A stretch of 64,000 bases of DNA from NCBI RefSeq assembly GCF_001598495.1, contig NZ_BCZB01000017.1, positions 17,823-81,822 on the forward strand. Reading direction: 5' to 3'. Positions 1 through 7,893 of the stretch are shown in pieces. The notes below the pieces were generated by a model. The model ran no database searches. It was not told where the DNA came from and worked only from the letters and a program-made list of their open reading frames with translations. Source of the DNA: Neokomagataea thailandica NBRC 106555. GTDB taxonomy: Bacteria > Pseudomonadota > Alphaproteobacteria > Acetobacterales > Acetobacteraceae. The stretch's first letter is position 1, and the number at the start of each line of letters is the position of its first letter. A program made the position numbers and the translations under genes.

Positions 1-284
1 CTTCTTCGGCTTTGGTAGCGATGCTGCGTGTATTGCTGGCGGCAAAATGTGAAGAACACGGTGTAGCACCAAAACTTGTTGCGACGGCTGATGATTTGGA
101 CCGTATCGCCATAGGCGAAAAAGAGGTGTCTCCGTTAAAAGGGTGGCGCAAAGAGCTTTTTGGCATCGATGCGCTTGCTTTGGTAAAGGGGGAGATTGCT
201 TTGGCTGTTGTGGAAGGGCGTGTTGTTCTTCGCCCCTTTGAAATAGAGAGTTTTTCCAAGCCTGCCTCTGGACATGATGTATGA
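1..284 (+). CDS. rnd: Ribonuclease D, C-terminal fragment (5' end outside window)
   Basis: The frame is open from the first bases of the window, so only the last 90 or so residues are seen. They resemble the C-terminal HRDC-like region of alphaproteobacterial RNase D, with a run of the type LLAAKCEEHGVAPKLVAT followed by PLKGWRKELFG and GEIALAV. RNase D is a 3'-5' exoribonuclease that trims tRNA and other stable RNA 3' ends. The catalytic DEDD domain lies upstream and cannot be checked. A TTG at 12 could be mistaken for the start, but the homology-like sequence continues through it. The family call rests on the C-terminal pattern alone. Confidence 0.75.
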   Translation, partial: SSALVAMLRVLLAAKCEEHGVAPKLVATADDLDRIAIGEKEVSPLKGWRKELFGIDALALVKGEIALAVVEGRVVLRPFEIESFSKPASGHDV

Positions 285-441
285 GAATAGGGTTGGGTAA
301 GAGTGTGTCTTAGGCAGTGACTTCGACCTTTGGGGAAGTTTCTGCTAGAGATATGAGTGTGGTGTGCGGAGATGCCTGACTTAAGCGGCGAAAGGTTTGC
401 CGGGGGTGCGGGTGTTAATTCGGGACAAGGGAAGCCGATTT

Positions 442-1140
442 ATGGACTGGACGGACGAGACGATCGCCAGACTTCGTGAATTGTGGGATCAGGGTCTTTC
501 AACGGCTGAGATCGGACGTCAGTTAGAAATTACCAAGAATGCGGTTGTTGGCAAAGCGCATCGTCTTGGGTTGCCCCCCCGTCCGTCACCGATCCGTAAT
601 CGGAAGCCTGTTATTGCGGCGGATGGCACGGTAGAGGTTCCTAAGCGTAAGCCACCGACGCGCTCCAAGGCGAAGCCTAAGGCTGCGGCTTCGGAGCAGG
701 GATCGCTTTTGGCGGAGGCTGATAAAAAGCCGGCTGCTAAAGTTTCGGCAAAGGTGGCTGCGCCATCTGATGCCGTGAAGGTGCCTCAGCCGCAGAAAAA
801 TATTGCAGCAGCCCCGGGTAATGTTTCCAAGAAAATAGAGGCTGTGGCGCAGAGTGCTGCGCAGCCAGGGGCGGAGAAGCAGAAGGCTGGGCCGGTCATT
901 CCGGCCAAGGATGAAGAGCCAAAGCGCGCTTTGTCGTCTGTCGTTGGACATTCTGGGGCGCCGCGTATGGCTCCGGCGATTGACCGCCCTGTACGGCGTG
1001 GGCCTTCATGCTGCTGGCCTTTTGGAGATCCAGGAACGCCGGGTTTTCACTTCTGTGGTGCGCGCCCGCTTTCGGGTAAGCCTTATTGTGCGGAACATGC
1101 TGCTATCGCTTACGTTAAAATTCGGGATCGCCGCGATTAA
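442..1140 (+). CDS. gcrA: GcrA cell cycle regulator
   Basis: A 232-residue protein that begins MDWTDETIARLRELWDQGLS, the classic GcrA N-terminus. Residues 1-45 form the helix-turn-helix (TAEIGRQLEITKNAVVGKAHRLGL). A long Lys/Ala/Pro-rich linker follows, and the last 45 residues hold the conserved cysteine-containing domain (CCWPFGDPGTPGFHFCG, then KPYCAEHAAIAY) that contacts RNA polymerase sigma-70 in the family. In Alphaproteobacteria GcrA works with CcrM-methylated GANTC promoters to time cell-cycle transcription. The frame is open upstream to 397, but ATG 442 with AAGGGA upstream matches the family start. The linker is longer than in Caulobacter GcrA, which is common. Confidence 0.93.
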   Translation: MDWTDETIARLRELWDQGLSTAEIGRQLEITKNAVVGKAHRLGLPPRPSPIRNRKPVIAADGTVEVPKRKPPTRSKAKPKAAASEQGSLLAEADKKPAAKVSAKVAAPSDAVKVPQPQKNIAAAPGNVSKKIEAVAQSAAQPGAEKQKAGPVIPAKDEEPKRALSSVVGHSGAPRMAPAIDRPVRRGPSCCWPFGDPGTPGFHFCGARPLSGKPYCAEHAAIAYVKIRDRRD

Positions 1141-1376
1141 AAGCGGTTGTTTGAGCAGCGTTCGATCGTGTGTTTGTGAATTATGGCACAAAACGGCATG
1201 TATTGGGCGCTGCTGTGACCCGGTAAGATAAAAATACATGTAATTTACAGAAATTTTGTATTGTTTCGGAAATGTAGGGTGAACAGCGTCGTGTCGAGTT
1301 TGCGACGGTTAAATTAAACCCAGAATTGTCAAATTAGAGTAAAAAGTGGCTGTTTTCTGGGATATTTTAGAATAAG

Positions 1377-1687
1377 TGGTGTCCACGGAAGGATTCGAAC
1401 CTTCGGCCCCAGGATTCGTACCACTTCGGCTTTCGCCGCCGAGCACGGCTAGCGTGCTTGTTTGTGGTCTGGACTGTCTCTTCACCACAGTCATATGACT
1501 AAGGTGTTGCCCGTACAGTCTCTACACCTTCTTCCTGTGTTAGGAAGCTTGGCTCGGGATTGGCACGACCTCAAGAATAAGGCCAGAGCGTTCCCCGAAT
1601 TTGAGCAAATCCACCATGTAGTTTCCAAGCATGGCGCCCAATTAAATACTAGGAATCCTGTGCTCTATCCTACTGAGCTACGCAGAC
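1377..1687 (-). tRNA. tRNA-Arg(CCU) interrupted by a group I intron
   Basis: Reading the minus strand, the 5' exon is 1687-1651 and the 3' exon 1416-1377; joined they give a complete 77-nt tRNA with encoded CCA. The acceptor stem GTCTGCG pairs with CGTGGAC, the D stem is GCTC/GAGC, the anticodon stem CAGGA/TCCTG, the variable loop GGGCC and the T arm GAAGG-TTCGAAT-CCTTC. The anticodon loop reads TT-CCT-AA, giving anticodon CCU for Arg AGG codons. The break falls directly after the last anticodon base (position 36). This is the place where introns are known in the tRNA-Arg(CCU) of Agrobacterium and some other Alphaproteobacteria. Confidence 0.95.
1417..1650 (-). ncRNA. Group I self-splicing intron (IC3-like) in tRNA-Arg(CCU)
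   Basis: A 234-nt intron with no protein gene. The splice sites follow group I rules: the last 5' exon base is U and the last intron base is G. The guide sequence ATTGGG, about 10 nt into the intron, pairs with the exon CCU (P1, with a G-U at the splice site) and with the AAU that starts the 3' exon (P10). P2 is CCATG/CATGG. P4 is CGGG/CCCG. P6 contains CTTCCT-aacac-AGGAAG. P7 is ACTGT (1519-1515) with ACAGT (1477-1473). P8 closes with CACC/GGTG. P9 contains AGCACG/CGTGCT, and a final CGGC-GAAA-GCCG hairpin has a GNRA loop. The core motifs AATTCGGGGAACGCT and AGAGACTGTACGGGC match the P/Q and S elements of tRNA introns. Confidence 0.92.
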
Positions 1688-1697
1688 ACGCAAGATA

Positions 1698-1726
1698 TTT
1701 TTACGTGATGTTAGCAATTTTGACAA
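1698..1726 (-). promoter_or_regulatory. Sigma-70-like promoter of the tRNA-Arg gene
   Basis: On the minus strand TTGTCA (1726-1721), 17 nt of spacer and TAAAAA (1703-1698) lie just upstream of the tRNA 5' end at 1687. This gives a predicted start near 1691. Both boxes are one or two bases from consensus and the spacing is ideal. Confidence 0.6.
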
Positions 1727-1916
1727 GCACCCATGTTTTTTAGAGAAGAAAAATCAAATGTTTCAGTTTATAATTTTTTTTATAAAATATAAAACTAGGA
1801 TCCAAGTCGTTCGTTCTAAGGAACGTTATGTCAGAAGGACGCTTAGAAAAAATGTTTTTTCTTCAATGGCTTGAAGCAACAGCCTGTTACAATTTTAGTT
1901 TTGTTTTTATCGAATT

Positions 1917-1947
1917 ATGACATTAAGTGACAGGTCGTTAATATAAT
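1917..1947 (+). promoter_or_regulatory. Candidate promoter for the XRE regulator, in the 1688-2020 gene-free stretch
   Basis: The 333-bp AT-rich gap between the tRNA and the next gene contains a perfect TATAAT (1942-1947) preceded by ATGACA (1917-1922), but at a long 19-nt spacing. Apart from this, the tRNA promoter on the other strand and a G run at the ribosome binding site, I see nothing recognisable in the gap. Confidence 0.4.
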
Positions 1948-2006
1948 ATGTACGTGTCTATGAATGTTGTTGAGGGTGAGGGCGTTGATCGTGGCTACTT
2001 ACAAAA

Positions 2007-2015
2007 GGGGGGGGG
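2007..2015 (+). repeat. Nine-G homopolymer forming the ribosome binding site
   Basis: Nine consecutive G residues follow ACAAAA and end five bases before the ATG at 2021. The run is the only Shine-Dalgarno-like element for the regulator. A slipping tract here would change the spacing or strength of translation initiation. Confidence 0.8.
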
Positions 2016-2020
2016 CGTTG

Positions 2021-2413
2021 ATGAGTGAAGTTCGACCAATTGATAATGCCGCGTTATCGCCAGGGCTGGACTTGGGGCGCCGTATTCGATTGTTGCGTGA
2101 GATGGCTGGGCTGAGCCAAATGCAGCTTGCGCAGAAAGTTGGGATTTCTCGCTCTGCGGTAGCTTTTTGGGAAACCGGTAGAGCTGGTCATGTCGGTAAG
2201 CATTTAGGGCTGTTAGCAACAGTTCTGGGTGTTGAGCCGAAAGTGTTGTTGACGGGGATGGCGGAAAAAGACATTCCAGCCGTGCTCACCCCTGATGAAG
2301 ATACTTTATTGAGGATGTATCGTCAGTTAGATCCGTTGATTAAACTGCAAACTCAGAAATGGATCGAACGGCGGGTTAAGGAAATTAAAAAGCCGGATCT
2401 TTCCCAGATATGA
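2021..2413 (+). CDS. XRE-family helix-turn-helix transcriptional regulator
   Basis: A 130-residue protein with one HTH_3 domain at roughly residues 17-72 (LGRRIRLLREMAGLSQMQLA, then VGISRSAVAFWETGRA). The C-terminal half is helical and basic and ends WIERRVKEIKKPDLSQI. No sensory or peptidase domain is visible, so the signal is unknown. The frame stays open upstream to about 1964, but the ATG at 2021 sits directly behind the poly-G ribosome binding site and starts the plausible protein. The gene is monocistronic, with its own promoter and a strong terminator. It may be a phage-type or autoregulatory repressor, but no phage genes are near. Confidence 0.85.
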   Translation: MSEVRPIDNAALSPGLDLGRRIRLLREMAGLSQMQLAQKVGISRSAVAFWETGRAGHVGKHLGLLATVLGVEPKVLLTGMAEKDIPAVLTPDEDTLLRMYRQLDPLIKLQTQKWIERRVKEIKKPDLSQI

Positions 2414-2422
2414 GGGGAGAGA

Positions 2423-2449
2423 ATGGCCGGGGAAATCCGGCCATTTTTT
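2423..2449 (+). terminator. Intrinsic terminator of the XRE regulator
   Basis: The stem ATGGCCGG (2423-2430) / CCGGCCAT (2437-2444) with a 6-nt loop runs into a T tract ending at 2449, ten bases after the stop codon. It overlaps the 3' end of the convergent DUF1737 gene. Confidence 0.8.
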
Positions 2450-2642
2450 ATGTTTGATCAGCCTGTGGCCAGAGAACGGCCTGTGCGACAATGACGTCTT
2501 TGCCGTTGAATGTGCAGGAGGGAGAACCGTGCAGACGGTATCCAGAGGCGAGAGCCTCTGAAATGCGGCGGCAAAAATTGGCGTCATCTTTGCCTGTGAT
2601 CAGTCGATAGATTGGTTTGTCATCTGGCGGCAGAGTAGCCAT
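2448..2642 (-). CDS. DUF1737 domain protein
   Basis: A 64-residue protein that fits the DUF1737 pattern: YRLITGKDDANFCRRISEAL near residue 12, then GYRLHGSPSCTFN and VIVAQAVLW. The family is small, soluble and of unknown biochemical role. The start ATG at 2642 lies 12 bp downstream of the helicase stop on the same strand, so it is probably the second gene of that transcript. Its last codons overlap the U tract of the convergent terminator. Confidence 0.85.
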   Translation of the reverse strand: MATLPPDDKPIYRLITGKDDANFCRRISEALASGYRLHGSPSCTFNGKDVIVAQAVLWPQADQT

Positions 2643-2654
2643 GGTGAAGTTCCT

Positions 2655-5123
2655 TTATTTCCGGCGTGAGCGTTTCGCAGGTTTTTGCCCGAGGGAAAGG
2701 GTTTTGCGCCCTTTTTTCGCGGTGGGGTAATGCTTGGGGCCGTCCTCCGTGCGCGATGGTGCTCGTGAGAAGCCACGGTTACGCTGCTGCTTTTGACTCT
2801 CACGCATACGGCTTTGTGTACGCAGAACTTGTTCAATCCAGTCATTGAGAATGGCTGTATTGATTTCTGCATTTTCACGCGCGGGGTAAGCTTCGGGGAA
2901 ACGTAAAGCCAGCCAGCGCCATGCGACGAGGCGTTTATGCCGTTTCTCGGCGCGCTCGAGTTCTTCACGGCTGGCTTGCTCTGGGTGCGGTAGGCGGCCT
3001 GTGCCGGGTGGTGGAACGGGGCGGCCTGCGGCGTGGTCTGCGGCCCAGCCGGTAAGGCGTTGAATACCGTTATCGCGCTCATCAATCGGGCACATTGCAT
3101 AGGTCCAGCGTGAGGACAGGTCTAGTCCTTCCACGCCTTCGAGGGATGCAGCAATTTCCAGTGATTGCTCCATATCTGCAAGGCGGTAATTGGGGTCATC
3201 TGGGCGTAGAACAGCCCGTTTAATACGGGTCAGAACACCATAAAGGCTGTCGGACTCAATTTCCTCAGCAACGACACGGACAATGTCTGAATCCGGTTGG
3301 ACGAGAGGGCGCAGCTCTGTGACAGGCTCTGGTGGGGCTGCAAGCATTTGCCGGACAAAATTGGGGCTTCCGGCTCCTGCGAGGACACAGACAAAGCCTT
3401 CTTCATGTTTGCCGTATCGACCGGCGCGTCCGCCAATTTGCTTCACCTCTTGTGAGGTCAGGTCGCGGGTTTGGCGGCCATCAAACTTACGCAAAGCGCT
3501 GAAAATGACGCGGCGGATGGAGAGGTTAAGGCCCATCCCAATAGCGTCAGTCGCAATGATAATATCTGCTTTGCCTTCGTTGAAGCGGGCGGCTTCCGCG
3601 CGGCGGACTTCCGGACTTAATGCGCCATAGACTACGGCGACGCGGCGGCCTTGGGCCATGAGTTCAGCACGCAGGTCCAGCACTTCACGACGTGAGAACG
3701 CAATGAGTGCATCGCCCGTGGTAAGCTCAGACAGGGCAAGCGGTGCGCCGGTTTTGAGGGGGCTTTTACGCTCGAGATGGATTTCATCCACGGGGTCATC
3801 GCAAAGCTCGGCAATGCGCTTAACCAAGGGAATGCAGTCTGGTGCGCCGAGGATGAAGACGTGTCGTGCGGGGACGCCCATAATGGCGGCGGTCCATGCG
3901 GCGCCACGATCTGGGTCTGCCAGCATTTGGGCCTCGTCAATGACGGCAACATCGACGGGCTTATGGAAGGGGCACATTTCAACCGTGGCCGCGAGATGAC
4001 GCGCGCCGGGGACCTCGATGCGCTCTTCACCCGTGGCGAGGGATGCTGGTACGCCACGATTGAGCAAGGTTTCGCGGAACTCATGGGCTAGCAAGCGTAG
4101 GGGGGCCAGAGCGAGGCCGCTTTCAGCCGCAGCAAGGGCGTTGAGCGCCGTATAGGACTTGCCGGAGTTTGTCGGGCCGGTGACGAGCGTGATGCGGCGC
4201 TTGAGGGCGCGTGCCGTGCGGAAATGCCCGGCGAAACGGTCCAGCGCGGCAACGCGGGCAATGGCGGCGTTGCCTGCTTTATTACCAAGATCCAGTACTT
4301 CGGGGCGGCCTGTGGATTTGCCGCGCCATTCAGGCAGTTTACCGCGCAGTTTCTTCAGTTCGATAGGGTCGAAGAAGAAGAGTTCAATGCCATCATTGCG
4401 GGTTTCACGGCGGGCAATCGGTAGACGGTTTTCAGCCACCCAGCGCAAAGCTTCGCGGCGTGAGCAATGCAATATGGCAGGGAGTTCGTCAAAGCCGACG
4501 AGGCTTTCTTCCCATGCTCGTAGGCGCGACATTTCGAGGGCGCGGCGTTCTTCTGCGCGGGCCTCAATATCGGCTTGTTCACGGGCGCGGCGTTCTTCCG
4601 CAAGGCGCAAATCATCTTCGAAGCCGAGGTCAACACTGCCGAACGCATGGGCAATGGAGCGGGAGAGCGTGTCAAACTGTCGTGCAGAGAGGATGAGGCC
4701 CGTATCAGTCAGGTCTGCGCGGACATCTTCCAAAACCTGACGAGGGGTATCGCCCATTTCCTGCCAGCGGGCCATGAGCGTGTCGTTCAGGGCTTGGCGG
4801 AGTGTATCGGCATCAGCGCGTGGGTCTGTGACGCCAGCGACGGCATCTTGAGTGTCCGCTTTGGTGACCCAGACTTCACCGGCACGGCGGGCCGTATTCA
4901 TCAACTGGGAGGCCCAGTTCTTGCGACGCACGACGCAGAGCGCTTCTAATAGGGCGTCTGCGGAGAGGTTATTCTCGGCATCGAGGCGGCGGGAGGCCTG
5001 CCTTAAAAGGTTGGGGCGTTCTTTGGGAGTGATCGCCAGCGAGTCGCCAAAAAGGGCTTCAGCCGCGGCGAGAGCGCGTTCAGCAGGAGAAAGCGGGGCG
5101 TCGGGCATGATATCATCGGTCAT
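2655..5123 (-). CDS. SUV3-like DEAD/DEAH-box helicase
   Basis: An 822-residue superfamily 2 helicase. Walker A GPTNSGKS is near residues 313-320, the DEAH-equivalent VIDEAQML near 391-396, and motif VI QIGGRAGRYG near 561-570. The GPTNSGKS form and the overall layout match the mitochondrial SUV3/alphaproteobacterial helicase family, which unwinds RNA during RNA turnover in the eukaryotic members. The first 300 residues include a charged coiled-coil stretch rich in Glu/Arg (about 175-205). The tail is basic and Arg/Ser/Lys-rich, ending KRSRRK, suggesting nucleic-acid binding. The bacterial role is inferred. The start ATG at 5123 has no competing start. Confidence 0.88.
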   Translation of the reverse strand: MTDDIMPDAPLSPAERALAAAEALFGDSLAITPKERPNLLRQASRRLDAENNLSADALLEALCVVRRKNWASQLMNTARRAGEVWVTKADTQDAVAGVTDPRADADTLRQALNDTLMARWQEMGDTPRQVLEDVRADLTDTGLILSARQFDTLSRSIAHAFGSVDLGFEDDLRLAEERRAREQADIEARAEERRALEMSRLRAWEESLVGFDELPAILHCSRREALRWVAENRLPIARRETRNDGIELFFFDPIELKKLRGKLPEWRGKSTGRPEVLDLGNKAGNAAIARVAALDRFAGHFRTARALKRRITLVTGPTNSGKSYTALNALAAAESGLALAPLRLLAHEFRETLLNRGVPASLATGEERIEVPGARHLAATVEMCPFHKPVDVAVIDEAQMLADPDRGAAWTAAIMGVPARHVFILGAPDCIPLVKRIAELCDDPVDEIHLERKSPLKTGAPLALSELTTGDALIAFSRREVLDLRAELMAQGRRVAVVYGALSPEVRRAEAARFNEGKADIIIATDAIGMGLNLSIRRVIFSALRKFDGRQTRDLTSQEVKQIGGRAGRYGKHEEGFVCVLAGAGSPNFVRQMLAAPPEPVTELRPLVQPDSDIVRVVAEEIESDSLYGVLTRIKRAVLRPDDPNYRLADMEQSLEIAASLEGVEGLDLSSRWTYAMCPIDERDNGIQRLTGWAADHAAGRPVPPPGTGRLPHPEQASREELERAEKRHKRLVAWRWLALRFPEAYPARENAEINTAILNDWIEQVLRTQSRMRESQKQQRNRGFSRAPSRTEDGPKHYPTAKKGRKTLSLGQKPAKRSRRK

Positions 5124-5300
5124 GTGTTGATTTGTGCGTCATTCCCGGCCTTCGTTCAATCTCAAACCCATCACTTCGTGTTTTCACGATTGTAAAACGT
5201 ATTCCCGATGGCGGGCGGGGTTTTCTCATAATGATTCTTTAGGCTACAACACTCGCCCCTATCAGGCTGACCTGTTGAAGGTTGAGCCTGTCTTTTGCGC

Positions 5301-5306
5301 TATAAT
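5301..5306 (+). promoter_or_regulatory. Possible -10 box of the ferredoxin-NADP reductase gene
   Basis: A perfect TATAAT lies 22 bp before the start codon, implying a very short leader. The -35 is unclear: TTGAAG at 5275 is 20 bp away and TTGAGC at 5282 is 13 bp away. The rest of the 204-bp divergent gap shows nothing clear. Confidence 0.35.
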
Positions 5307-5327
5307 TTCTGAAGAGGGAGTTTCCTC

Positions 5328-6215
5328 ATGTCCCAGCCGTTGCCTTCCGCACCGACGCCTGAAATTGATGAGGCCCTGACGGGTCTGGTGCCGTATGAAG
5401 GGCATCCACGGCAGTATCGCCTTGCGGACCCAACGAAGGAATACGGGCATCTGTACCCTGCGAAGGTTCTGACTGTTCATCACTGGACGGATCGTTTGTT
5501 CAGCTTCACGACGACGCGTGATCCGGGGCTGCGCTTTGAGAATGGCCAGTTCGCGATGATCGGGATCGAAGTGGAAGGCAAGCCTTTGCTGCGTGCGTAT
5601 TCCATCGCGTCTGCAAATTATGAAGATAATCTGGAGTTCCTTTCCATTGCTGTGGAAGATGGCCCTCTGACATCACGTTTACGCCATGTGAAGGTTGGGG
5701 ATACGGTGCTGATCGGCCGTAAGCCAGTGGGTACGCTGTTGCTGGATAACCTTAAGCCGGGTCGTAACCTGTACTTCTTGTCCACGGGTACGGGTCTTGC
5801 GCCGTTCATGGCGCTTATTAAAGACCCAGAAGCTTATGAGCGTTATGAGAATGTGATTCTGAGCCATACGGTCCGTATTTCGGGTGAGCTGGCTTATGAA
5901 AACCATATCCGCCATGAACTGCCGAAGCATGAATTCTTGGGAGAAATGCTGGACGGGAAGCTGCGTTATTACCCCGCAGTGACGCGTGAAGAATATGCTG
6001 TGACGGATCGGATCACCACGCTGATCAAGAACGGTCAGATTTTCCGTGATCTCAACATTGATGAACTAGACCCAGAGCACGATCGTGTGATGATTTGTGG
6101 TTCTCCAGAGATGTTGGCAGACACGGAGAAACTTCTTGAAGAGCGCGGTTTTGAAGAAGGCAATATGAACCGTCAGGGTTCTTACGTTGTCGAAAAAGCC
6201 TTTGCAGAGCGCTAA
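5328..6215 (+). CDS. fpr: Ferredoxin--NADP+ reductase
   Basis: A 295-residue cytosolic flavoprotein that moves electrons between NADPH and ferredoxin or flavodoxin. The FAD-binding motif RAYS is at residues 89-92, the NADP-binding region LSTGTGLAPFMALI begins near 150, and the nicotinamide motif VMICGSPEM is near 250. The C-terminus GSYVVEKAFAER is typical of bacterial subclass FPRs. It has about 35 residues more at the N-terminus than E. coli Fpr, as in many Alphaproteobacteria. The ribosome binding site GAAGAGGGAG precedes ATG 5328. It faces away from the helicase and is followed by glutathione reductase, which fits a redox-defence neighbourhood. Confidence 0.95.
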   Translation: MSQPLPSAPTPEIDEALTGLVPYEGHPRQYRLADPTKEYGHLYPAKVLTVHHWTDRLFSFTTTRDPGLRFENGQFAMIGIEVEGKPLLRAYSIASANYEDNLEFLSIAVEDGPLTSRLRHVKVGDTVLIGRKPVGTLLLDNLKPGRNLYFLSTGTGLAPFMALIKDPEAYERYENVILSHTVRISGELAYENHIRHELPKHEFLGEMLDGKLRYYPAVTREEYAVTDRITTLIKNGQIFRDLNIDELDPEHDRVMICGSPEMLADTEKLLEERGFEEGNMNRQGSYVVEKAFAER

Positions 6216-6239
6216 GGCCTAAAACAAACTACTGTGGTG

Positions 6240-6267
6240 GTCGGTCTCATAGTGTTTTGAGGCCGAC
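6240..6267 (+). other. Hairpin between fpr and gor
   Basis: GTCGGTCTC and GAGGCCGAC form a 9-bp stem (one G-U) with a 10-nt loop, 24 nt after the fpr stop and 18 nt before the gor start. No U tract follows, so it is a weak terminator, a processing site or a 3'-end stabiliser. Confidence 0.5.
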
Positions 6268-6285
6268 AAAAAGAGAGGCCGGAAC

Positions 6286-7677
6286 ATGCAGGAATACGAT
6301 CTTTTCGTCATTGGTGGTGGATCGGGCGGTGTGCGCTGTGCGCGGATCGCGGCTCAGAATGGTGCGCGGGTTGGTATTGTTGAGCGTCGCCATTGGGGTG
6401 GAACCTGTGTGAACCTTGGCTGTGTGCCCAAGAAATTAATGGTGTACGCGGCTGAGTATGGTCACGCGATTGAGGATGCCCGCCATTATGGGTGGGATGC
6501 TCAGGAGCATGGGCATGACTGGGCCTCTTTCATCGCAGCGAAAGATAAAGAAATTGGCCGATTGAACGGGATTTATGTCTCGTTGCTCGAGAAAGCAGGT
6601 GTTGATCTTTATACGGGGGATGCACGCTTTTTAGATGCGGAAACGCTGGAAATCGGGCCATCGCCGTTGGACCCAACGGCAGAAACGCGGGTGGTACGTG
6701 CTAAGAATATCGTGATTGCGACGGGCTCTGCCCCGACGCGCCCAGATATTCCCGGCGCAGAACACGGCATTGTGTCCGATGAAGCGTTTCATTTGGCGGA
6801 GCGCCCGCAGCGTGTGGCGATTATTGGCAGTGGGTATATTGGCGTTGAATTTGCAGGGATTTTTGCAGGTTTAGGCTCCAAAGTTGATCTGATTTACCGT
6901 CAAGATCAGCCGCTACGTGGTTTTGATGAAGAATTGCGCACGCATTTAACGGAGCAGTTCCCTCATTTCGGTATTACGGCGCATGCGGGCACCACGCCGG
7001 AGCGTATTGAAAAGACGGCTACGGGTTATGTGGTGCATGTAAGCGGCGGGAAGACGATCGAGACAGATTGTGTTTTCTTCGCGACGGGCAGGCATCCGCG
7101 CATTGAGACGCTTAACCTTGAGCAAGCGGGTGTGTTTGTGCGGGATGGATGTATTCCAGCACGGATTGTGAATTCTGCGACGAACGTGCCCGGTATTTAT
7201 GCCATTGGTGATGTCACGGCGGCCTATAATTTGACGCCGACGGCGATTGCAGAAGGGCATTTGCTGGCAGAGCGTTTGTTCGGGCAAGAAGGGCGTGAGT
7301 GGTCCTTTGCGACAACGCCTAAAGCCGTGTTCTTCTCTCAGCCTTTAGCGTCTGTTGGGCTGACGGAAGAAGAAGCATCACAACATCATAAGGTTGATAT
7401 TTACACATCACGTTTCCGGCCGATGCGCCAGACATTGTCCGGGCGTGAAGAGCGCGCATTCATGAAGTTGGTGGTGGATGCTGAAAGTCAGGTTGTGCTG
7501 GGGGCGCATATGGCAGGGCCTGAAGCTGCTGAGATTATTCAGGGCTTGGCGATTGTTGTCACGGCGGGTTTGACCAAGCGTGATGTTGATCGGACGATTG
7601 GCTTGCACCCAACCAGCGCGGAGGAATTCGTGACGATGCGTGTGCCGACCCGGCAAGTGGGTACGTCTGCGCGGTAA
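6286..7677 (+). CDS. gor: Glutathione-disulfide reductase
   Basis: A 463-residue class I pyridine nucleotide-disulfide oxidoreductase. The N-terminal FAD dinucleotide fold is GGGSGG (10-15). The redox-active pair is Cys41 and Cys46 in GGTCVNLGCVPKK. A second Rossmann fold (IIGSGYIGVEFAG, near 185) binds NADPH. The C-terminal dimerisation domain carries His441 and Glu446 in HPTSAEE, the proton-relay pair. It reduces GSSG to GSH with NADPH in the cytosol. The length fits the family and the ribosome binding site GAGAGGCCGG precedes the ATG. It may be cotranscribed with fpr despite the hairpin between them. Confidence 0.95.
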   Translation: MQEYDLFVIGGGSGGVRCARIAAQNGARVGIVERRHWGGTCVNLGCVPKKLMVYAAEYGHAIEDARHYGWDAQEHGHDWASFIAAKDKEIGRLNGIYVSLLEKAGVDLYTGDARFLDAETLEIGPSPLDPTAETRVVRAKNIVIATGSAPTRPDIPGAEHGIVSDEAFHLAERPQRVAIIGSGYIGVEFAGIFAGLGSKVDLIYRQDQPLRGFDEELRTHLTEQFPHFGITAHAGTTPERIEKTATGYVVHVSGGKTIETDCVFFATGRHPRIETLNLEQAGVFVRDGCIPARIVNSATNVPGIYAIGDVTAAYNLTPTAIAEGHLLAERLFGQEGREWSFATTPKAVFFSQPLASVGLTEEEASQHHKVDIYTSRFRPMRQTLSGREERAFMKLVVDAESQVVLGAHMAGPEAAEIIQGLAIVVTAGLTKRDVDRTIGLHPTSAEEFVTMRVPTRQVGTSAR

Positions 7678-7714
7678 GTTTGCCAGCGTTAAAATCATTG
7701 CAGCGTGATGAGGC

Positions 7715-7750
7715 ATGGCCGCTCCCTATGAAGGAGCGGCCATAATTTTA
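7715..7750 (+). terminator. Intrinsic terminator of gor
   Basis: A perfect 11-bp stem ATGGCCGCTCC (7715-7725) / GGAGCGGCCAT (7733-7743) with a 7-nt loop, followed by AATTTTA, 38 nt after the gor stop. Confidence 0.8.
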
Positions 7751-7893
7751 TGGTGCGGAAATGGAAACAAAGCGTTTCTATTGTTGTTCTTTTATTGGAT
7801 GCGGGCCTGTGCGTAACGTGTTGAGAGCAAGGCGGTGCATCGTGCCGCAGTGAGGAAGCGCAATGTTTCCGATAAAATGAAAGGCATGTTGTC

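Noticed and set aside
1377..1687. Two tRNA halves or a tRNA pseudogene
   Set aside because: The halves join into a perfect tRNA, and the intervening sequence has splice sites, guide and core helices of a group I intron.
1462..1743. Open frame across the tRNA-Arg region on the plus strand
   Set aside because: It is antisense to the tRNA and group I intron, whose RNA structure explains the sequence; no protein features.
4159..4740. 193-codon plus-strand frame inside the helicase gene
   Set aside because: It is an Arg/Ser-rich shadow of the helicase reading frame.
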